NCBI GenBank assembly: GCA_030248135.1
Contig: JASANC010002333.1
Coordinates: forward strand, 1-19,128
Length of the DNA stretch: 19,128 nt
Source: Theristus sp. LFF4_11
Lineage: Eukaryota > Nematoda > Chromadorea > Monhysterida > Xyalidae
Direction of reading: 5' to 3'
This document shows, piece after piece, positions 9,564 through 17,545 of the stretch. Position numbers and translations under genes: made by a program. The notes under the pieces were generated by a model that was not told the origin of the DNA, made no database searches, and was given only the letters and a program-made list of their open reading frames with translations. The number at the start of each line of letters is the position of its first letter. Within the stretch, counting starts at the first letter, position 1.

Positions 9564-12500
9564 TCAACCAATTCCTTCCTCTGCCGTTAATATTTTTGTA
9601 AACTCTGAAAAAAATGGGCAGCGAGTCGTCACCGATTTCTTTGGAATGGACCAAAGACAGAATCACAGAGTTCACGACGTGACTAATGACTCTGCTCTGT
9701 CTGACATCATAACTGTGGGACAGCACAGGGATAGTCTTATTTATCCGAACGTGTCGGATCGAATGACGTCATGTGCTGATGCGCAACAAGCCGGATGTTC
9801 AGCTCACGTGAATGAAGTCAACCAAACAAATATTCTGGAGCCTTTGTTTGTATGACACGTTTGGATAAATTTGCAATAGTACAAAAGTCGCCTGCACCAT
9901 TGTAGTCGATGAGTCCATTGCCGTCGATATCGGCCTCCTTGAACATCGCGTGCATCTCAACGTCGCTCAATTGCTCACCAAGGATGTTCATGACGTAACG
10001 CAGATCGGACGGAGAGATGTAGCCATCGTGGTCGTTGTCAAGGATCTGAACGCAATGAGACAAGCGTTGAGTGAAGGCATGATGCCAAGGCCAATTGCAA
10101 ATAGTGCCCATCGATTCAAATTTGGTGTTGAAGTCTATTTTTGGAAATTTGATGTTATTTGAAAAAAAACCTTCAACCAGCTAGACAATCGTCAACGGTA
10201 AAAGTGCATACCGTATTACCTCTAATAAACCCCCATGGGGGTTTTTTTCTTCAGCGACTTCTGGGGGTGGGGGTTTATTTTTGGGGGGGGGCTTTATTTT
10301 TTTGGGGGGGGTTTATTTGGAAACCATTTTTAGGAGTGGGCAAAATGGCAAAAATACCTTCCATGGCAGGAAGGAAGTCGCAGAAACTTCTACTCTACAT
10401 AGAAATTTCCTTTTACAACAGCCTTTTGTAAAGAAATTACCATTAACTCATCCATTTGGGGCCTTTGGTAGTACAATTTCATCATTTTCACTGCAACCAG
10501 CCACTGAATTCGCTGGGTATGTGTTTCAAACAGGTTTCAATAATCCCCCATGGGGGATTATTTTGGGGGGGGATTATTTAGAAACTTGTCGAGGGGGTGG
10601 GGGTTTATTTTTTGGGGGGGGGGGTTAATTTTGGGGGGGTTTAATAGAGGTAATACGGTAGTCAATAGTGTCCAACGGGCGTAGTGGCCATGAAAAATGC
10701 CTAGTTATAGTGTCCAAAACATATCCCAAAGGATCGACTGCACGGCAACATTGTCAACGTCAACGTTGTCAACAATGTACTACGTTTGCAAATTTAGTTC
10801 CAAAATTAGCAGCAGTCCTGTACATACAGCGTACCTGAAACGCTGCGAGTCCCTCCTGTACGACCCAGTCGCACGTTTGCGCTCTTTTGGACATCATTTG
10901 GAGGAATTCTTCGAACTCAATTGTTCCGTTGCCTGTCAATAAAAATGTACATGTTTACAGTTATTGTACACTCGCGGCTCAAAAACAGCGCCCTGACAAT
11001 CGCAGCTTGGATAATTGCGGCCTGAACGCTTGCGACTCAGAAAACTGCTGTCTGACAATCGCGGCCAGGGAATTTACGGTTTGGATGAGTGCGCCCTGGT
11101 TTATCGCAGCCAGTTTACCTGCGGCCAGGTCACTCTCGGTCTGGGAAATCGCAGCTCACGAACTTTCGCTGCTTTGTCATCTTTCCAGATTAGATTTATC
11201 TGCTGTTAGTTAGGCTAGGCAGGCTTTGGAGGAGGGTTTCACGATTTTCCTCAGCCGTTTTAGCCGCGATTGTGAGGCAGCGGTTGTCCTAGGCCACGAT
11301 TGTCCATGCCGCGAGATTGCGAATGTCATGCCGCGATTTGCTGAGCTGCGATTATGTGCACGCACAATCATGCGGATGCGCGAGCGAGCGTCAGCGAGCG
11401 GACAGCGCATCACGCATTATATGAGCCGTTATCCTCTCGCGCGCGTTTTTCAAATTTGCTCGCTTCCTCCAGCGAGCATAGTATAAGCCACAAACTTGGT
11501 TCTGTGCACACGAAACGAACACCCAAAGTTGTGCTTGGAGCCGCGAAAAATTTTTTATCCGACTACTTTTCATACGCTGTAGACACGAAAAACCTATTCT
11601 GAAAACAGTGTTACTTATTTTTCTATCTCTTTTTTTTCCGGTATGTAATCAACATGTGTTCGCGCTTTCAGTTTTTACCTGCGACACGTTCACAGTCTAG
11701 CAAGAATGTTTCCTGGGGTAATTTCATCCGTAGATTTGGAAAAATGGGTTAATTTTTTGCCCCGACCACTTTTTTGAATAAAAATTTTGGCATTTTTAAA
11801 AGTTCGCAGCGTTTTCACCGGGTTTCAAGTGTTCGCCCTTTCAATTTTTAGCTGGGACACTTTCACAGTTGAAGAAAAATGTTTCCTAGGGTAATTTCAT
11901 CCGTAGATTTGGAAAAATGAGTTAATTTTTTGCCCCGACCCCTTTTTGGGGTAAAAATTGGGCTTTTTTGAAAGTTCGCAGGGTTGTCACCTGGTTTTAA
12001 GTGTTCGCCCTTTCAATTTTTAGCTGGGACACTTTCACAGTTGAACAAGAATTTTTCCTCGGGTAAATTCATCCGTAGATTCTGAAAATTTAGTTTATTT
12101 TTTGCCCGGGCATTTTTTGGGTCAAAATTGTGCATTTTTTGAAAATTCGTAGCATTTTGACCGGGTATCATTTTTTCAGTCTTACAAATTTTGTCTGAGC
12201 TACGAAAAATAGCAGAAATGTTTAGTCCGTAGGAATTCAATACGCTGATCACGGATTTTGGGGTAGTTTTCTTACGTGAGCAACTCTAGATGCTGAATCG
12301 TGACGATTTCGGGCGAATCGGCCGTGGAAGTTGGCGAAATCGGTCCAGAAACGAAAAACAAGAAAAGGGTGTTTTCCAGGGTAATTCAATGCTCTGATCA
12401 CGAATTTTGGGTTAGTTTTCTTACGCGAGCAACTCTAGATGCTGAATCGTGACGATTTCGGGCGAATCGGCCGTGGAAATTGGCGAAATCGGTCCAGAAA

Positions 12501-15500
12501 CGAAAAACAAGAAAAGGGTGTTTTCCAGGGTAATTCAATGCGCTAATCACAAATTTTGGGTTAGTTTTCTTACGTGAGCAACTCTAGATGCTGAATCGTG
12601 ACGATTTCGGGCGAATCGGCCGTGGAAGTTGGCGAAATCGGTCCAGAAACGAAAAACAAGAAAAGGGTGTTTTCCAGGGTAATTCAATGCGCTGATTACG
12701 AATTTTGGGTTAGTTTTCTTACGTGAGCAACTCTAGACGCTGAATCGTGACGATTTCGGGCGAATCGGGCGTGGAAGTTGGCGAAATCGGTCCAGAAACG
12801 AAAAACAAGAAAAGCGTGTTTTCCAGGGTAATTCAATGCGCTGATCACGGATTTTGTGTTAGTTTTCTTACGTGAGCAACTCTAGATGCTGAATCGTGAC
12901 GATTTCGGGCGAATCGGCCGTGGAAGTTGGCGAAATCGGTCCAGAAACGAAAAACAAGAAAAGCGTGTTTTCCAGGGTATTTCAATGCGCTTATAACAAA
13001 ATTTGGGTTAGTTTTTTTTACGTGAGCAACTCTAGACGCTGAATCGTGACGATTTCGGGCGAATCGGGCGTGGAAGTTGGCGAAATCGGTCCAGAAACGA
13101 AAAACAAGAAAAGGGTGTTTTCCAGGGTAATTCAATGCGCTGATCACGGATTTTGGGTTAGTTTTCTTACGTGAGCAACTCTAGATGCTGAATCGTGACG
13201 ATTTCGGGCGAATCGGCCGTGGAAGTTGGCGAAATCGGTCCAGAAACGAAAAACAAGAAAAGGGTGTTTTCCAGGGTAATTCAATGCGCTGATCACGGAT
13301 TTTGGGTTAGTTTTCTTACGTGAGCAACTCTAGATGCTGAATCGTGACGATTTCGGGCGAATCGGCCGTGGAAGTTGGCGAAATCGGTCCAGAAACGAAA
13401 AACAAGAAAAGGGTGTTTTCCAGGGTAATTCAATGCGCTGATCACGAATTTTGGGTTAGTTTTCTTACGTGAGCAACTCTAGATGCTGAATCGTGACGAT
13501 TTCGGGCGAATCGGCCGTGGAAGTTGGCGAAATTGGTCCAGGAACGAAAAACAAGAAAAGGGTGTTTTCCAGGGTAATTCAATCCGCTGATCACGAATTT
13601 TGGGTTAGTTTTCTTACGTGAGCAACTTTAGATACTGAATCGTGACGATTTCGGGCGAATCGGCCGTGGAAATTGGCGAAATCGGTCCAGAAATGAAAAA
13701 CGAGAAAACGGTTTTTCCAGGGTAATTCAATGTGCTGATCACGGATTTTGGGTTAGTTTTCTTGTATGAGCAACTCTAGATACTGAATCGTGACGATTTA
13801 TGGTGAATCGGCCGTGGAATTTAGCGAAACCGGTCCAGAAATGAAAAACAAGAAAACGGTGTTTTCCATGGTAATTCATTACGCCGATCACGGCTTTTGG
13901 GTCAGTTTTTCTTTTGTGAGCGATTCTAGGTACTGAATCGTGACGATTTTGGGGAATCGGCCGTAGAAATGGCATAGGAGAAATCGGCCTAAAAAACGAA
14001 AAATGAAAAACCTGAGTTGTCCGGGGTTTAGAAGAATGTGTGACCAACGAATTGTGATTTTGGTCCAACCTTCGGGGCTTATGTAAAAGTCAGAATATTA
14101 TCTAAAAATGCGTGAGACGCATATAAAAGGAGGAATATGGCCTTGTGTAACCCGTGAAAGACATGGCTCGACAACGCTTTTCAAGTCTCTGATGTGGTAC
14201 ACACGGATACAAGTACATAAGGGTCATATTTTTGCGCCGCGTTTGTTTGTTTGTTTTTGAAGCACGCCCCCCACCGATTCCGGAAACCCGAAGGTACCAA
14301 ACTCCGGTGGGATTGGGGAATGGACGGCTCACCATCCCGTGGAACCAATACCCTCGGCATGTGAGGGGGGCAGCCTCTAAGCCCCGCTCTGTCCTGGGGG
14401 CGCCAGTGATCTTAGCCCGATTTCGGTTTCGGTGGCCTGCGGTCGCTATATCCCCGGAGGGCAGCGAATCCGAAAGTTTTCGTTTTCGTTTTCGTTTTGC
14501 TGAAAAGCGTAAAACTTTGAAGTTATTTTTTTAATTGTTCTCTTCGATTTAATCTAAAATCACGCCATGTGCGAAATTCTGTAAATTCTGTGCAAAAACA
14601 GAAAAATTAGAGATTGCAAAACATTGTTGCATGTAGCTTTTTCGTTGTTGTTAACGTACGCACCGCTGTGTACACACCAGCACCAGTGACAAAAAGGAGT
14701 TGTCTTCCGTTGATTTTCACCTTTTTTACCGGTGTCACCTTCAACTAGTGTGGCAGGATAAACCGTCTGTCCCGTGAGTCATTGCCTTTGCCACAGGAGA
14801 CCTTGCGTTCCGCAATGCTTCTGCGATACAATTTGTCCTGAACAAACCAGTGTCAGCGAGCTAAAGTCTGATTGTTATTTTAGTAGTTTTAGTGGTCGCT
14901 AAATGCCCGAAATCCGCAAATGTGAAAGGTCATTTGTCTACAATACAAAGTGCGAGGGTTGCCATGTGCAACCGAAATCATAAATAAACGGCGCAAAAAT
15001 ATGACTCTTATGTACTTGTATCCGTGTGTACCACATCAGAGACTTGAAAAGCGTTGTCGAGCCAAGTCTTTCACTGCTTACACAAGGCCATATTCCTCCT
15101 TTTATATGCGTCTCACGCATTTTTAGATGATTTAGATTTGTTTCCAGTACAGCCTGCTAGACTTGTCAAAGCCAAAAAATTGCCAATAATGCCACCGAAA
15201 TGAAAATCACAGGCAAAAACTGGTGGCGACAATACTCACCGACCGTCACACCAGTTTACTAGGCCAACTTGTAAAACCGTTCATGCCCAATCGCATACCG
15301 TCAGCATCAAACTCATGGACCATATCATTCAACTGTGAGTCACTCAGCCGTTCACCGAACGACTCCATCACTGAGCCCAACTCGGTCGGCGTCACGTGAC
15401 CGTCGCCGTCCTTGTCGAACACGTCGTACGTCTCTTTGAACAGCGTGATCTGCTCCTCGGAGAGACGGTATTTTTGCTGGAAACATCAACTGCAATTCAT

Positions 15501-15882
15501 TTGATTACTCATCAGTAAAACGAACTTCAACTTCTCAGTTCAACAGCTCAGTTGAATTGTTCGTTTCGGAATTTTTTGAAGGAACGTTGTTGTGACCAAC
15601 GTTGGTTGCTCCGATGGCCTCAATAACAACACCAAGTTGAACTAAACTGACGCGATACAATACCCGGGTTTAAAAGTAACTGATTTCACCAATCACTGTT
15701 CAGAATTCAAGTGCAACCAACCAATTACTTACAATTATGAATGCTTAAAAAATAGATACCATTAGTGAACAGTGCTTATCGCCGCGGAAGCGAGCGCCAT
15801 TACTGTTGCTGAACACAGGCAAATCGGTTGGGCGTGCCTGTGGCCTAATCGGTTGTACAGTGTCCACTTCCATCGGTTCCAT
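9564..15882 (-). CDS. Calmodulin-like four-EF-hand protein, five exons
   Basis: Model exons: 15882-15760, 15476-15299, 10932-10835, 10045-9898, 9604-9564. All are GT-AG with matching phases (0, 1, 0, 1), giving 195 residues, longer than calmodulin (about 149) through a 41-residue N-terminal extension that resembles nothing I know. EF loops: 62-73 (DKDGDGHVTPTE), 98-109 (DADGNGTIEFEE), 136-147 (DNDHDGYISPSD) and 172-183 (DIDGNGLIDYNE). Loops 1, 2 and 4 are canonical; loop 3 has Asp instead of Glu at position 12, which should weaken calcium binding or favour magnesium. Exon 3 ends with a calmodulin-like FLQMMSKR helix and central linker. The last exon is only 41 bp and supplies the final Glu of loop 4 plus FTKILTAEEGIG. 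Intron 2 is 4.4 kb and filled with satellite and transposon DNA, yet the frame is intact. It is likely a calcium sensor; targets unknown. Exon 1 is the least certain part. Confidence 0.85.
10209..10660. mobile_element. G-run MITE, copy 2, in calmodulin-like intron 3
   Basis: Ends are TACCGTATTACCTCTAATAA and the near-perfect inverse TTTAATAGAGGTAATACGGT, about 20 bp of terminal inverted repeat. CCCCCATGGGGG occurs near both ends (10230-10241 and 10545-10556). The central segment shares most bases with copy 1, for example ATTACCATTAACTCATCC and CACTGAATTCGCTGGGTATG. It lies wholly within the intron between exons 3 and 4 and carries no gene. Confidence 0.85.
10748..10778. repeat. 31-bp imperfect palindrome in intron 3
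   Basis: ACATTGTCAACGT is followed at once by an inverted copy with one short bulge, ending GTCAACAATGT. It is a short hairpin near the donor end of the same intron; no function is apparent. Confidence 0.45.
10969..11356. repeat. Degenerate 15-bp minisatellite in two opposed blocks
   Basis: From 10969 to about 11173 the sequence reads as about 14 imperfect units of roughly 15 bp, consensus near ACAATCGCGGCCTGG. From about 11240 to 11356 the same unit appears in reverse (GCCGCGATTGT, GCCACGATTGTCC, GCTGCGATTATG). The block is much richer in G/C than its surroundings and starts 37 bp upstream of calmodulin-like exon 3, inside intron 2. Open frames across it change frame with the unit and are not genes. 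Confidence 0.7.
11656..12228 (+). repeat. 172-bp tandem repeat, three diverged copies plus a partial one
   Basis: Copies begin with GTGTTCGC at 11656, 11829 and 12001 (spacing 173 and 172) and share CATCCGTAGATT and GGGTTAATTTTTTGCC. The third copy is the most diverged, and a shortened fourth runs into the 149-bp array at about 12229. The TTTCCTAGGGTAATTTCAT portion resembles TTTCCAGGGTAATTCAAT of the 149-bp unit, so the two families may share an ancestor. Confidence 0.8.
12229..14017 (+). repeat. 149-bp satellite array, left, 12 monomers
   Basis: The marker CAACTCTAGA or a variant recurs at 12281, 12430, 12579, 12728, 12877, 13027, 13176, 13325, 13474, 13623, 13771 and 13921, a spacing of 148-150 bp. 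Middle monomers are nearly identical; the last three decay toward the transposon at 14097. Each monomer holds GATTTCG and CGAAATC as an internal inverted pair. The unit length is close to one nucleosome. The array lies in intron 2 of the calmodulin-like gene. Open frames across monomers reflect the near-150 period and do not code. Confidence 0.97.
14122..14130 (+). promoter_or_regulatory. TATA-box-like motif in the terminal repeat
   Basis: TATAAAAGG occurs 25 bp inside the left repeat and, facing inward on the opposite strand, at 15098-15106; copy 2 has both as well. The match to an animal TATA box is good and is kept in all four repeats, but promoter activity is only inferred. Confidence 0.35.
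14259..14498 (+). mobile_element. GC-rich insert with a TTTTCG tail, nested in element copy 1
   Basis: The insert is absent from the matching place in element copy 2, which reads straight from the GTTTGTTGTTT side to GCTGAAAAGCGC. It is much richer in G/C than its host and ends in a run of GTTTTC hexamers at about 14476-14498. A short tandem-repeat tail on one end suits a SINE or the 3' end of a non-LTR retrotransposon. A fragment of the same family lies at 2361-2450. No complete tRNA-like head was recognised. Confidence 0.6.
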
Positions 15883-15911
15883 AGCTGCGGACAATTATTC
15901 ACGAAAATCGA

Positions 15912-15918
15912 TTTTATA
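15912..15918 (-). promoter_or_regulatory. Candidate TATA box of the calmodulin-like gene
   Basis: TATAAAA on the minus strand lies 30 bp upstream of the proposed start codon (15882-15880). It would give a leader of only a few bases, or favour the in-frame second Met at 15873. Alternatively the AG just before the first ATG is an acceptor and the real promoter lies further right. Confidence 0.25.
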
Positions 15919-16538
15919 CTTTTGATATTTTCATGAAATGGTCGTATTTATTTTTAGTTTTTGAAATCAAAAATAGCACGGAGAAGATCTACGAATGGTT
16001 TTGTCAAAGAAAAGTTCTCCTGTGCAATTTGTCCGTGAGGTCACGCAAAGTTCATTCATGAAGATCAGAATGGGTGAATGAAGTTGAGCTACTGTTTCGT
16101 ATCTTTGTTTACGTACTTTGAGGATACTATACACATTTTACGACCAATAAAGACACTCTCAAAGGATATACGTACTTGTACATACTGTATGCACACTTCT
16201 TTGATAAAAATACATCTGCACTGACAACAGCTATAAGTGGAAGCAGTTAGTACATGCCGACTTTAGAAAATACATATTCTTCTCTTATTTTTAACTTTGT
16301 GGGGGCTGTGGGTGAAAGGTTTTGGAGGCGGTTTTGTTTTGACGCATGTTTGGTTGAACGGAGGCGGTTTTTCAACTGCCCATACTTCGAATGGAGGTGT
16401 CTTTCAGTTCAGCAAACCCACTTTTTGTTGTGTGTTGTCAGTTAAGAGCCGGTCATGTTTCGGGTTTCTATCTAAGTTGACGTGCCAACAATCGTCTTCA
16501 ACACTGCAAACAAAATAAGCACTTTGGTATCGTGCAGT
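15919..16538. other. 5' flank of the calmodulin-like gene
   Basis: About 620 bp of single-copy sequence between the gene start and element copy 2. Open frames at 16254-16518 are short and carry no recognisable motif. With the gene's first two exons it forms the unique centre of the palindrome. The native promoter should lie here unless a terminal repeat of copy 2 has taken over. Confidence 0.45.
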
Positions 16539-17545
16539 ATTATCTAAAAATGCGGGAGACGCATATAAAAGGAGGAATATGGCCTTGTGTAAGCAGTGAA
16601 AGACTTGGCTCGACGCTTTTCAAGTCTCTGATGTGCTACACACGGATGCAAGTACATAAGAGTTATATTTTTGCGCCGCGTTTGTTGTTTAAAAGCTTGC
16701 TGAAAAGCGCAAAAACTTTGAAGTTATTTTTCAATTGTCCTCTTCAGTTTAGTCTAAAATCACACCATGTGCGAAATTCTGTAAATTCTATGCAAAAACA
16801 GAAACATCAGAGCTTTCAAAACATTGCTGCATGTACGGAATGGCCGAGTAAACATGGCAGCTTTTTTCAGGGTGAAAGGAGCGCGCGAAATTTGAATGAA
16901 AGAAAAAAGACGTTCAGAAACAAGATTGTGTGCCAAATTTGACGCGTTTTTTTAGACTAATGGATTCATCGTGTTATTCTGTTCATTCTTTCTCCCTTGC
17001 ACACATGAATAAGAATTATATTGGCATTTTTTTAAAAGTCTAGTCTCCGACTGATCCCGCATTGATGGACTACCTTATTTATTCGGCCATACTGTAGCTT
17101 TATCGTTGTTGCTAACGTACGCACCGCTGTGCACACAGCAGCACCAGTGCAAAAAGTGTTGTCTTCCGTTGATTTTCACCCTTTTTACCAAACCCTTGTG
17201 ACAGGATACACCGGTGAGTCATTGCCTTTGCTACAGAAGGAGACCTTGCGTTCCCCAATGCCTCTGCGATACACTTTGTGCAAACCAGTATCAGCGATCT
17301 AAAGTCTGATCGTTATTTTAGTGGTTTTAGTGGTCGCTAAATGCTAGAAATAAAGCAAATGTGACAGTTTCATTTGTCTACAATGTACGAGGGTTGCTAT
17401 GTGCACGGCGCAAAAATATGACTCTTATGTACTTGTATCCGTGTGTAGCACATCAGAGACTTGAAAAGCGTCGAGCCAAGTCTTTCACTGCTTACACAAG
17501 GCCATATTCCTCCTTTTATATGCGTCTCCCGCATTTTTAGATAAT
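16539..17545 (+). mobile_element. 1-kb TIR element, copy 2
   Basis: Terminal repeats at 16539-16680 and 17406-17545 match those of copy 1, including TATAAAAGG. The core shares ACGTACGCACCGCTGTG, GTTGTCTTCCGTTGATTTTC and AGTGGTCGCTAAATG with copy 1, in the same left-to-right order. It lacks the GC-rich insert of copy 1 and instead carries a 259-bp insert at 16836-17094. The right end continues into the linker and the inverted satellite array. No coding capacity. Confidence 0.88.
16836..17094. mobile_element. 259-bp MITE nested in element copy 2
   Basis: Copy 1 reads GCATGTAGCTTTT across this point, while copy 2 reads GCATGTA, then the insert, then TGTAGCTTTA. Ends CGGAATGGCCGAGTAAA and TTTATTCGGCCATACTG form an imperfect inverted repeat (13 of 17). 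A TA dinucleotide sits on each side (16834-16835 and 17095-17096), as for Tc1/mariner-type insertion. Comparison with copy 1 fixes the empty site, so the boundaries are well supported. Confidence 0.75.

Larger units (their letters stand above)
14097..15131 (+). mobile_element. 1-kb TIR element, copy 1
   Basis: A 143-bp terminal inverted repeat (14097-14239 and 14989-15131) starts ATTATCTAAAAATGCG and ends at GCGCCG. The left and right repeats differ at only a few positions. The core (14499-14988) is non-coding and matches the core of copy 2 at 16539-17545 in the same orientation. A GC-rich insert interrupts it at 14259-14498. The left end joins the satellite through a linker (14018-14096); the right end runs into single-copy intron 168 bp from calmodulin-like exon 2. 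It lacks a transposase, so mobility would depend on another element. Confidence 0.88.

Noticed and set aside
12845..13147. Open frame of 100 codons with repeated GKHPFLVFRFWTDFANFH blocks; similar frames at 13739-14068 and 17897-18199
   Set aside because: The repeat arises because two adjacent 149-bp satellite monomers are 150 bp long or nearly so. Frames break at 148- and 149-bp monomers, and the two arrays read it on opposite strands.
12229..14017. Regularly spaced repeats that might suggest a CRISPR array
   Set aside because: The whole 149-bp unit repeats with no unique spacers, and the host is an intron-containing animal genome.
14259..14498. Possible tRNA-derived SINE head or tRNA gene in the GC-rich insert
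   Set aside because: I could not find paired A and B box motifs at proper spacing or a cloverleaf; the retroelement call rests only on the hexamer tail and dispersed copies.
14232..14534. 100-codon plus-strand frame with an RFRFRF tail
   Set aside because: It crosses from the terminal repeat through the GC-rich insert into the element core; the RF repeats come from the hexamer tail. It might retain the end of an old retroelement frame, but nothing in it is recognisable.
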